Source: Anaerococcus prevotii DSM 20548
GTDB taxonomy: Bacteria > Bacillota > Clostridia > Tissierellales > Peptoniphilaceae
DNA: 64,000 nucleotides
Assembly (NCBI RefSeq): GCF_000024105.1
Contig: NC_013171.1
Location: 1,732,501 to 1,796,500, forward strand
Direction: 5' to 3'
Shown: positions 50,338-57,807 of the stretch, in pieces
How positions within the stretch are numbered: the first letter of the stretch is position 1
Layout: the number at the start of each line of letters is the position of its first letter
The notes under the pieces: model-generated
Database searches by the model: none
The model's input: the letters and a program-made list of their open reading frames with translations, nothing else
Told to the model about the DNA's origin: nothing
Made by a program: the position numbers and the translations under genes

Positions 50338-51069
50338 TTACACCCACTCGTATCCTTCTTTTTCAATCTTATCCATTAGGCTATCGTCGCCTGTTTCTTG
50401 GATCTTGCCGTCTTTTAGGATGTGTACATAGTCAGCCTTGATATTTGAAAGTAACTCTCTGTGGTGAGTTATGATAACAACTGCATTATCCTCGCTTAAG
50501 AAGTCCTTGATTCCTTCGCTTACAATTCTTACAGCATCCACGTCAAGACCTGAATCTGTCTCATCTAGGAGGGCAAGTTTTGGATTAAGCATCTTCATTT
50601 GAAGAATCTCTGATTTCTTCCTTTCACCACCAGAAAATCCTACGTTTACATATCTTGTAGCATAATCATCGGAAAGTTTTAACTCTTTCATCTCTTTTGA
50701 TAATTCCTTGTTAAAGGCAAGGATTGAAGGCTTCTTTCCTTCTCTTTGCTCTTTGGAAATTCTTAGAAAGTCATTAAGCTTTACTCCTGGAATCTCATCT
50801 GGGTGTTGGAAGCTCATGAAAATCCCACGTCTAGCTCTCTTATCTACAGATTCTTCTGTGATATCTTCTCCTTCAAAGAAAATCTTTCCTTCTGTAACTT
50901 CATAAACAGGGTTGGCCATAATTGTATTCATTAGGGTTGACTTACCGGAACCATTTGATCCCATTACAACGTGAACTTCTCCCTTGTTTATCTCTAAATC
51001 TATACCATCTAAAATCTTCTTATCTCCAACGGATACGTGAAGATCTTCTATCTTTAATAAATTAGTCAT
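50338..51069 (-). CDS. sufC: SufC ATPase
   Basis: A 243-aa ABC-type ATPase, start at ATG 51069 behind GAGG. Walker A is GSNGSGKSTLMN near 36-47, the signature is SGGERKKSEILQM near 144-156, Walker B is LALLDETDSGLDVDA near 162-176, and the H-loop VIITHHREL is near 197. Drives conformational changes of SufBD during cluster assembly. First gene of the operon. Confidence 0.96.
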   Translation of the reverse strand: MTNLLKIEDLHVSVGDKKILDGIDLEINKGEVHVVMGSNGSGKSTLMNTIMANPVYEVTEGKIFFEGEDITEESVDKRARRGIFMSFQHPDEIPGVKLNDFLRISKEQREGKKPSILAFNKELSKEMKELKLSDDYATRYVNVGFSGGERKKSEILQMKMLNPKLALLDETDSGLDVDAVRIVSEGIKDFLSEDNAVVIITHHRELLSNIKADYVHILKDGKIQETGDDSLMDKIEKEGYEWV

Positions 51070-51098
51070 CTGCACCTCTTTTTATTTTTTCAAAAATC

Positions 51099-51143
51099 TA
51101 TTTAAAGTATACTCTTTTGCTAGGGATTATACAACTATCCCTC
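51099..51143 (-). promoter_or_regulatory. Probable suf promoter region with dyad
   Basis: The minus strand has TTGTAT, 17 bases, TATACT as a fair promoter, and an inverted repeat AGGGAT-9-ATCCCT at about 51122-51142 that overlaps its -35 side. The dyad might bind an Fe-S-responsive regulator or simply be an RNA hairpin. The spacer 51144-51260 shows nothing else clear. Confidence 0.4.
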
Positions 51144-51256
51144 TTATCAATTTACCCTAAAGAAAGGTAAAAATAAACATCTGAGAGGAATCTTTGTAGG
51201 CTTAGATAAATTTTCTAATTCCCGAAAGCAAAATAATTCTTGTAATATCTAAAATT

Positions 51257-51292
51257 AAAAACAAAAAAACGAGCTAAGCTAATAGTTCGTTT
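51257..51292 (-). terminator. Terminator after ptsH
   Basis: Minus-strand AAACGA..CTATTAGC pairs with GCT..TCGTTT, followed by a run of seven T. It lies just downstream of the HPr gene. Confidence 0.75.
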
Positions 51293-51307
51293 CATGTAAA
51301 AGTATTA

Positions 51308-51574
51308 TTAATAATCTGTAAGCTTATTCTCAACTAAGTCAATGAGTGAACTTACAGCTTCTGTTTCTGATTCTCCATCTGCTCTAATAATTATCTCATC
51401 GCCTTTAGAAGCACTCATGCTAAGAACTGACATGATAGACTTTGCATTGTAACTCCTACCAGCTTTCTCTACTGTGATGTCACATGGGAACTTAACGGCT
51501 TGTCTGATAAAAATAGATGCTGGTCTAGCATGTAAACCTATTTCATTAGAAAGTGTTACTTTTTGTTCGTACAT
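51308..51574 (-). CDS. ptsH: Phosphocarrier protein HPr
   Basis: An 88-aa HPr. The PEP-dependent phosphorylation site His15 is in NEIGLHARPASIFI, and the regulatory Ser46 in NAKSIMSVLSMSASKGDEI, so both PTS phosphotransfer and HPr-kinase/CcpA catabolite control are possible. It is a single-gene unit; ptsI is not adjacent. AAGGAGG precedes the ATG. A cre-like sequence near 51630 matches the consensus only partly. Confidence 0.95.
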   Translation of the reverse strand: MYEQKVTLSNEIGLHARPASIFIRQAVKFPCDITVEKAGRSYNAKSIMSVLSMSASKGDEIIIRADGESETEAVSSLIDLVENKLTDY

Positions 51575-51733
51575 AGGTACCTCCTTTTCTTTAATAATCT
51601 ACTTATATGTTACTAGATAATTAATAAAAATGCAAACGTTTTTTATATAGTGAGCTAAATCGTCTAGATTTAAACGAATGATGGGTTTTTTTACATAATT
51701 ATTTAAAATAAAATTTACAAATTATAAAATTCT

Positions 51734-51766
51734 AAAAAAGTGGCCGAAAGTTTACTCTCTGCCACT
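51734..51766 (-). terminator. Terminator after the sigma factor gene
   Basis: Minus-strand AGTGGC (from 51766) pairs with GCCACT (51739-51744), with an inner GAGAG/CTTTC helix, followed by a T-run. It ends the gltX-cysS-rlmB-yacP-sigma transcript. Confidence 0.85.
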
Positions 51767-51771
51767 CGATT

Positions 51772-52791
51772 TTATTCTTCTCTTTCAGAAAATTCTTTCA
51801 GTTTGCCCAAGGCTTGATTTTCAATTTGTCTGATTCTTTCTCTAGATAAGTCGTAGATTTTACCTATTTCTTCAAGGGTCTTAGGTTTTTCGTTATCTAG
51901 TCCATATCTAAATATTATGATTTGCTTTTCCCTATCTGTTAGTTGGTCTAGGGCCTTAAGGAGGAAGTTTTCCATGTCTTTTTCGAGTATTAGCATATCG
52001 ACTGGAGTTGACTCATCTCCTACCATATCCATAAGCTCATCACCTGTCGAATCCTCACTGTCCAAGTTGATGTTAAGGGATGTGGAGTTTACTTGGTTTC
52101 TATTTATTAGGAAAAGGTCGTCTGCTTGTTTCTTATCGATTCCCTCCTTTTCCAAAATCCTATAAAGCTCCTCATCGCTTGCTTCTGGATTTGCTTTAAG
52201 AATTTGCTTAAGCTTATTAAGTTTTAGGTATTTACCGGCAGGTATTCTTATAGTGTGGCCTTCCTTGTTTATGGCCTTTCTTATGGCCTTATCGATCCAC
52301 TTATAGGCATAGGTTGTAAACTTATAGCCTAGGGATAGGTCGAACTTTTCTGCCGCACGAATCATACCGAGCATACCTGATTGGACTAAGTCCTCTAGGT
52401 CTAGATCGTTTCCGTGAGATCTAAAGAAATATGAGGCCCTACTTCTAACAAGTCCTTGGTTTTTTTCTACAAGGGCTGCTAGGGCATTCTGATTTCCTAT
52501 TTGGAATTGTTCCACTATTTGTTCATTAGTAAGGTCTGATAGCTCTATCATATCACGGCGGCTTATAGGCATGATGGAAGCTTTTGACACATTTGTCTTT
52601 CTTTCTTCAAAGTCATCATCTTCATCATCGTCATCCACTTCGTCTGATATAATATCCATTATCTCGTCTTTTTCTTCTTCTGTTAAACCTTCAAGAATTG
52701 AGATAATCTCCTCTTCGGTCAAGTCCTCTGAGTTGAGATACTCTTGTAATTTCTCTAGGGTTTTTTTATCTTTTAAATTTATTTTATCCAT
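51772..52791 (-). CDS. Sigma-70 family RNA polymerase sigma factor (RpoD-like)
   Basis: About 339 aa; ATG 52791 has GGGTGA close upstream, whereas the ATG at 52803 does not. An acidic N-terminal region (Asp/Glu run near 50-65, resembling region 1.1) is followed by region 2 (DLEDLVQSGMLGMIRAAEKFDLSLGYKFTTYAYKWIDKAIRKAI), region 3 and region 4 (LTDREKQIIIFRYGLDNEKPKTLEEIGKIYDLSRERIRQIENQALGKL). This is primary/group-2 architecture. The core reads YAYKWIDKAIRK rather than the usual YATWWIRQAITR, so I suspect an alternative sigma factor. It follows yacP, the usual place of sigH. Confidence 0.88.
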   Translation of the reverse strand: MDKINLKDKKTLEKLQEYLNSEDLTEEEIISILEGLTEEEKDEIMDIISDEVDDDDEDDDFEERKTNVSKASIMPISRRDMIELSDLTNEQIVEQFQIGNQNALAALVEKNQGLVRSRASYFFRSHGNDLDLEDLVQSGMLGMIRAAEKFDLSLGYKFTTYAYKWIDKAIRKAINKEGHTIRIPAGKYLKLNKLKQILKANPEASDEELYRILEKEGIDKKQADDLFLINRNQVNSTSLNINLDSEDSTGDELMDMVGDESTPVDMLILEKDMENFLLKALDQLTDREKQIIIFRYGLDNEKPKTLEEIGKIYDLSRERIRQIENQALGKLKEFSEREE

Positions 52792-52813
52792 TTTATCACC
52801 CATTTGAATTTAT

Positions 52814-53347
52814 TTACCTAAATTTATTTTCCAAATCTTCCTTTATTTTATCAATCACATCAGAAAGCTCATCTGATATAGGGAAAGTTTTGAAGTTTTG
52901 GTTGAAGTCTTCTTTCCTTTTTCTTTTAATCTTTCCTCTCATAGTTACAAGGTCTTGTCTTAACTCAAGGGCCGTAACCCTACTTGCTCCCTTGCTTGTC
53001 ACCTGGGTTTGGATTGCCCCATCGTCAGTTACTACCTTGATATTGTGATGCCTATTAGCCCTTGCTAGTTCTCTTTCTATGTAGGTATCAGCAGTCTGAA
53101 ACCTTTTGGTAAATACAATTTTCATCCCATATTTTTCTATAACAGTTTCTTTTACCCTGTCGAGATTGTAGGCATCAAAGACTATTACAAGTTCTTCTCC
53201 TGATAGGGACTTATATTCTGCCATCTCTTCTATGAGTTTATCCCTTGCATCCGCCAGGTCAATCCTACTGATTTCTTTAAGTTCACCCCATTTGTTTATG
53301 ACATTGTAGCCATCAATAAAGGTGATGTTTTTCTTAGTTAAAGCCAT
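52814..53347 (-). CDS. NYN-domain (YacP-like) RNase
   Basis: A 177-aa NYN/PIN-fold protein of the YacP family (known in Bacillus as Rae1, a ribosome-associated endoribonuclease). Acidic residues of the nuclease site are in FIDGYNVINKW, VIVFDAYN, TADTYIEREL and VVTDDGAIQ. A basic C-terminal stretch, GKIKRKRKEDF, may bind RNA. It overlaps rlmB by 14 bases, as in the conserved gltX-cysS-rlmB-yacP block of Firmicutes. Confidence 0.88.
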   Translation of the reverse strand: MALTKKNITFIDGYNVINKWGELKEISRIDLADARDKLIEEMAEYKSLSGEELVIVFDAYNLDRVKETVIEKYGMKIVFTKRFQTADTYIERELARANRHHNIKVVTDDGAIQTQVTSKGASRVTALELRQDLVTMRGKIKRKRKEDFNQNFKTFPISDELSDVIDKIKEDLENKFR

Positions 53348-54038
53348 TTTGTCTTAATAGCTCATACATAGAAATCGCCGCCGCTACAGAGGCATTTAAG
53401 CTATTAACTCTCCCAAGCATTGGTATATTTATAAGCATATCACAATTCTCCCTAACAAGTCTAGAGATTCCTTCACCCTCATTGCCTACAACAAGACCTA
53501 CCTTACCTCTTAGGTCTGCATGACTTATATCAGAGTGGGCTTCTCCAGCAAGACCATAGATCCAAAATCCCTTATCCTTAAGGTCCTTTATGGTCCTAGT
53601 TAGATTGGTAACCCTTACTACCTTGATATTATTAATTGCTCCAGCACTGGTCTTATATACTGTAGAAGTTACAGAAGCTGATCTTCTTTCTGGAATTATA
53701 ACTGCATCGAAGCCAAAGCTTTCTGCGCTCCTTATAATAGCGCCTAGGTTGTGAGGGTCTTCGATTTTATCTAGGATTATAAGCCTTGAAGAATCTGATA
53801 AGTCCTCCAAGCTAGAATACTTAAAAGATTCGACCTCAAGCATGACGCCCTGGTGGTTCATATCTATCTTATCAAAAAATCTCTTATCTACAAAGGATAT
53901 TTCTATATTTTTTTGATTTAGTTTATCTATTATCTTATCTACCAGCTTGGAATTTTGCTTTAAGATATAGGCCTTGTAGACTTTAATGTCTGTATCTAGG
54001 GTGTCTAGAACCGGCTTTCTTCCATATATCTTATCCAT
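53334..54038 (-). CDS. rlmB: 23S rRNA (guanosine-2'-O-)-methyltransferase
   Basis: SpoU/TrmH-family methyltransferase, 234 aa. N-terminal substrate-binding domain starts YGRKPVLDTLD; catalytic knot motifs are LDKIEDPHNLGAIIRSAESFGFDAVI with the family Asn/Arg, LVVGNEGEGISRLV and IPMLGRVNSLNASVAAAISMYEL. By family and synteny it methylates G2251 of 23S rRNA. It overlaps cysS (TAATG) and yacP. The mini-RNase III gene that often separates cysS and rlmB is absent. Confidence 0.93.
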   Translation of the reverse strand: MDKIYGRKPVLDTLDTDIKVYKAYILKQNSKLVDKIIDKLNQKNIEISFVDKRFFDKIDMNHQGVMLEVESFKYSSLEDLSDSSRLIILDKIEDPHNLGAIIRSAESFGFDAVIIPERRSASVTSTVYKTSAGAINNIKVVRVTNLTRTIKDLKDKGFWIYGLAGEAHSDISHADLRGKVGLVVGNEGEGISRLVRENCDMLINIPMLGRVNSLNASVAAAISMYELLRQNGFN

Positions 54039-55456
54039 TAGCTAATCTCCCACTTGACACCTTCTCTGGTATCTTTAATAGTAATTCCCATAGAAGAAAG
54101 CTCATCTCTTATCTTATCTGCTGTAGCAAAGTCCTTGGCCTTTTTAGCTTCGCTTCTTTTTGCTATTAGCTCTTCGATTTTTTCCTCATCTACATCAGCT
54201 TCTTTCTTCTTGGCAAGAAGGCCTAAGCTTTCGAAAAGCTCCTTGTAGAGCTTATAAGTTTTATCTACAAGATCTTTACTTGATGATGAATCAAGCTTTG
54301 TGTTTACAAACTTCGCTATATCAAATAAAACTGTTATAGCATCAGCTGTGTTTAAGTCATCATCCATCACTTCGATAAACTTATCCTTAAAGTCCTTAAG
54401 GTTATTTTCTAGATCTTTCTCTTCTTCTGATAGGTCCTTGTCCTCTGCCTTATCCAATAGCTCTTCTAGTCTAAAGTAAGCATTGGTTAGTCTTTGCAGA
54501 GATGCCTTGGCCTGCTCTATTATTTCTCTCGTGAAGTTGATTGGTTGTCTGTAATTTGTTGTAAGTAGCCAGAATCTAATAATAGATAGGTCGTATTCCT
54601 TCTTGATATCGTGAAGGGTAAAGAAGTTTCCCAAAGACTTGCTCATCTTTGTTCCGTCAACTTGGATCATCCCATTGTGCATCCAGTAATTGGCAAAGGT
54701 CTTTTCATTAAGGCCTTCTGATTGAGCGATTTCGTTTTCGTGATGAGGAAATTCCAAGTCTTCTCCGCCAGCGTGAATGTCTATAGTCTCTCCTAAGATT
54801 TTCTTACTCATGGTAGAGCATTCTATGTGCCAGCCAGGTCTTCCCTCTCCCCATGGAGATTTCCAGCTTATTTCGCCTTCTTTTTTGGTTTTCTTCCACA
54901 AGGCAAAATCTACTGGGGATTTTTTCTTAGATCCATCAGCAGTATCTAGTCTATTGCTTGCTCCGTGGATTAGATCTTCTATGTTTTTTCCTGAAAGCTT
55001 ACCGTAATCATCTGCCTTTGATACGTCGAAGTAGACATCTCCTTCTGATTCATAGGCCATACCCTTATCGACTAGGCCTTTTACGAAGCTAATGATATCA
55101 TCCATAACCTCGGTTGCCCTAGGGTGGATGGTATCATCTTCATCTATATTTAAGTCTTTGGCATCTTCCATGTAGGCAGCTATATATTTGTCTGTAACTT
55201 CCTTGGTGGTGATTCCTTCAGCGATAGATTTGTTGATTATCTTATCATCTACGTCTGTGAAGTTTACCACGTATTTTACATCGTATCCCTTAAACTGCAT
55301 GTAGCGTCTGAAAGTATCAAATACAACTAGTGGCCTAGCATTTCCAATGTGCATATAATCATAAACAGTTGGCCCACAGACATACATCCTTATTTTATTT
55401 TCTTCTATCGGGATAAATTCTTCTTTTTGTCTTGTAAGCGTGTTATGAATTTTCAT
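54038..55456 (-). CDS. cysS: Cysteinyl-tRNA synthetase
   Basis: Class I aminoacyl-tRNA synthetase, 472 aa, full length. The HIGH-like motif is in CGPTVYDYMHIGNARPLVVFD at 28-48, KMSKS in KMSKSLGN near 268, and the zinc ligands Cys28, Cys in GWHIECSTMS, and His/Glu in FPHHENEIAQSE. Charges tRNA-Cys. One-base overlaps with gltX upstream and rlmB downstream. Confidence 0.97.
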   Translation of the reverse strand: MKIHNTLTRQKEEFIPIEENKIRMYVCGPTVYDYMHIGNARPLVVFDTFRRYMQFKGYDVKYVVNFTDVDDKIINKSIAEGITTKEVTDKYIAAYMEDAKDLNIDEDDTIHPRATEVMDDIISFVKGLVDKGMAYESEGDVYFDVSKADDYGKLSGKNIEDLIHGASNRLDTADGSKKKSPVDFALWKKTKKEGEISWKSPWGEGRPGWHIECSTMSKKILGETIDIHAGGEDLEFPHHENEIAQSEGLNEKTFANYWMHNGMIQVDGTKMSKSLGNFFTLHDIKKEYDLSIIRFWLLTTNYRQPINFTREIIEQAKASLQRLTNAYFRLEELLDKAEDKDLSEEEKDLENNLKDFKDKFIEVMDDDLNTADAITVLFDIAKFVNTKLDSSSSKDLVDKTYKLYKELFESLGLLAKKKEADVDEEKIEELIAKRSEAKKAKDFATADKIRDELSSMGITIKDTREGVKWEIS

Positions 55457-56937
55457 TAAAAGTTTTCCTTTACGTAATTTAATCTTTCTTTGATTTTTTC
55501 CTTGCCCATGATTACGAAGGCATTAGATAGTTCTGGTCCGTGAACTGAGCCTGTTATGGCAGCTCTTACTGGGAACCATAGGTTCTTGCCCTTGATTCCT
55601 GTTTCTTTTTGGATTTTCTTCATTATAGTTGATGCGAACTCTTCGTCGATTTCATCTATTTCTTCAAGGTGATTTAGGAAGGAGTCGATTAGTTTTTTGG
55701 CATCATCTGTCTTAATTGCCTCAACTGCTTCCTCATCCCAAGTCATATCCTTATCAGCTAGGAAATAGTTCTTTGATAACTCTGGTGCATCTGAGAACTT
55801 ATCGATTGCTGATTGCCAAGTTGCTGCTAAGAGTTTTAATTTATCTTCTGGGTAAGATTCGTCTATTAGGCCAGATTTTACCATGTATGGTTTGATTTTT
55901 TCTGTAAGCTCATCTACTGATAGGTCTCTTACATAGTGGCCGTTAACCCAGTCAAGTTTTCTCTTATCAAAAACTGCTCCGGTCTTGTTTACTCTATCAA
56001 AGTCGAATTGTTCAGCCAATTGTTTCATAGTAAATATTTCTTCTTCGCTATCTGGTGACCATCCGAGTAGGGCTAGGAAGTTGATAAGTCCTTCTGGCAT
56101 GTAGCCTTCTTCGATGAAGTCTTCTACCATACCATCTCCGTTTCTCTTTGAGTATTTCTTATGGTCCTTGTTAAGAACGGTTGGTAGGTGGATGTATTCT
56201 GGTGCCTTCCAGCCAAAGGCTTCGTAAAGGTAAACGTGTTTTGGAGTTGAAGAAACCCACTCATCTCCACGAACTACGTGGGTGATTCCCATCAAGTGAT
56301 CATCTACTACTACAGCGAAGTGATAGGTTGGGAAGCCGTCTCTTTTGATAAGGACTTGGTCGTCTTGATCGTCTGTATTGAAGGTGATCTTTCCCTTTAT
56401 CTTATCGTTAAAAGTAATGTCTCTGTTTACTGGAAGTTTTAGTCTAACTGTGTGAGGCTCCCCTGCTGCAACTCTCTTTTTAGCTTCTTCTAGAGGAATT
56501 GACCTGCAGAGTCCGTCATATTTTGGTGTAAGTCCGTCAGCTCTTTGTTGGTCACGTACCTTGTCGATTCTTTCTTGTGAACAGAAGCAATAGTAAGCCT
56601 TGCCTTCTTCTATAAGTTGGTCGATATATTTATCATAGATACCTTCTTCAACCCTTTCAGATTGGATATATGGACCACAGTCACCCTTTTGGGTAACTTC
56701 TCCATTTTCATCTAGCATTACTCCCTCGTCGATTTCAATGCCAGACCATTTAAGAGCCTTTAGGAGGTTTTCCAAAGCTCCTTCTACAAATCTAGTCCTA
56801 TCTGTATCTTCAATTCTTAAAAGCATATCCCCACCAGTATGTCTTGCGTATAGGTAGTTGAACAAAGCAGTTCTAAGACCTCCTATATGCAAATATCCTG
56901 TTGGTGATGGTGCAAATCTTACACGTACGTTTTCCAT
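55456..56937 (-). CDS. gltX: Glutamyl-tRNA synthetase
   Basis: Class I synthetase, 493 aa. Motifs: RFAPSPTGYLHIGGLRTALFNYLYARH (HIGH region) at 7-33 and KKYSKRNGD (KMSKS region) near 254. Length fits bacterial GluRS. Charges tRNA-Glu, possibly also tRNA-Gln if GatCAB is used. First gene of the translation/RNA operon, preceded by a leader of about 130 bases. Confidence 0.97.
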   Translation of the reverse strand: MENVRVRFAPSPTGYLHIGGLRTALFNYLYARHTGGDMLLRIEDTDRTRFVEGALENLLKALKWSGIEIDEGVMLDENGEVTQKGDCGPYIQSERVEEGIYDKYIDQLIEEGKAYYCFCSQERIDKVRDQQRADGLTPKYDGLCRSIPLEEAKKRVAAGEPHTVRLKLPVNRDITFNDKIKGKITFNTDDQDDQVLIKRDGFPTYHFAVVVDDHLMGITHVVRGDEWVSSTPKHVYLYEAFGWKAPEYIHLPTVLNKDHKKYSKRNGDGMVEDFIEEGYMPEGLINFLALLGWSPDSEEEIFTMKQLAEQFDFDRVNKTGAVFDKRKLDWVNGHYVRDLSVDELTEKIKPYMVKSGLIDESYPEDKLKLLAATWQSAIDKFSDAPELSKNYFLADKDMTWDEEAVEAIKTDDAKKLIDSFLNHLEEIDEIDEEFASTIMKKIQKETGIKGKNLWFPVRAAITGSVHGPELSNAFVIMGKEKIKERLNYVKENF

Positions 56938-57035
56938 TTAATTCTCCTTCATTTTAATTAATTACAAAATATATATTCTTTTACTATTATATAATAAATC
57001 TTAAAAATTTTTAAGTAAAAATAATAAAATAGATA

Positions 57036-57107
57036 AGGAAGGGAGTGAAAATCCACCCCCTTCAAACTAATATATTTTATTATATCAAGATATACTATAT
57101 AAAGCAA
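57036..57107 (-). promoter_or_regulatory. gltX promoter and leader hairpin
   Basis: Extended -10 TGA-TATAAT (-10 at 57079-57084) with TTGCTT 17 bases upstream (57102-57107); TTGACA at 57111-57116 with TATATC 16 bases on is an alternative. The leader carries a hairpin AAGGGGGTG/CACTCCCTT at about 57038-57061. I see no T-box features (no TGGNACCGCG), so its role is unclear. Confidence 0.5.
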
Positions 57108-57158
57108 GAATGTCAAGCAAAATCACTTAATTTTTCTAAAAATTTCTCCAAATTAAAC

Positions 57159-57797
57159 TTATCCCTTAAGCCTAAAGTTCTCATCGTAGAAAAGAGCTAC
57201 TGTAGGTATTATTAGTCCTCCGACAATATTTCCCAAGAGCACTATCAAAAACACACTTATAATGCGAGGATTTATCTTTCCTACTAGGAAAAAGTAAAAA
57301 CTGTCTGCTATTGAATGCTCAAATCCTGATAAGACAAAGGTCATAATAGATATAAATATAGCCAAATACTTACCTACTTGGTAGGAATTGTACTTAAATT
57401 GATGAGTAGCATTTGTGACAAACATATTACAAAAAATCGCTAAGATAAATAGGCTTAATAAATTGTCCGATGTTTTTATTGCAACTGACTTTTCTGCAAG
57501 ATGGATTAAATTCTCGCCATACCTTGTTAGGCTAATCATTTTAGCTACTGTAAAAGTCCCCAAGAGATTTCCCAAAAGTACCTTTGCGAGCTTAAATCTA
57601 TAGGGTCTTCTTTCCTTATAAAAGTAATATCCTACCATACCAGTAAAGAGATAATACTCTAGACTTAAGATAATAAAAAGAGCTCCAGCAAAGAGGAAAG
57701 ACCCTAGGGCCTTTGAAGGAATACTTAGTTTTACTATCCCTCCAAGGCCAACTATAACTCCTGCCATAAAGCCATATACATAGTCTTTGTATTTCAT
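57159..57797 (-). CDS. Formate/nitrite transporter (FNT) family protein, short
   Basis: A 212-aa membrane protein with six hydrophobic segments. FNT landmarks: LLGNLLGTF near 86-94, CNMFVTNATHQF near 118, SGFEHSIADSFYFFL near 158-172 including the Glu-His pair of the family pore, and LGNIVGG near 188-194. It is shorter than FocA/NirC (about 260-285 aa). Likely a channel for formate, nitrite or other small monovalent anions. It lies ten bases after pepF; its own ribosome site is weak. Confidence 0.82.
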   Translation of the reverse strand: MKYKDYVYGFMAGVIVGLGGIVKLSIPSKALGSFLFAGALFIILSLEYYLFTGMVGYYFYKERRPYRFKLAKVLLGNLLGTFTVAKMISLTRYGENLIHLAEKSVAIKTSDNLLSLFILAIFCNMFVTNATHQFKYNSYQVGKYLAIFISIMTFVLSGFEHSIADSFYFFLVGKINPRIISVFLIVLLGNIVGGLIIPTVALFYDENFRLKG

Positions 57798-57807
57798 ATT
57801 TTAATTT

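Noticed and set aside
51620-51650. cre-like sequence upstream of ptsH (TGCAAACGTTTT..)
   Set aside because: The right half lacks the CA end of the cre consensus, so it was not called as a site.
57036-57063. T-box before gltX-cysS
   Set aside because: No conserved T-box sequence or specifier loop is visible, only a simple hairpin.
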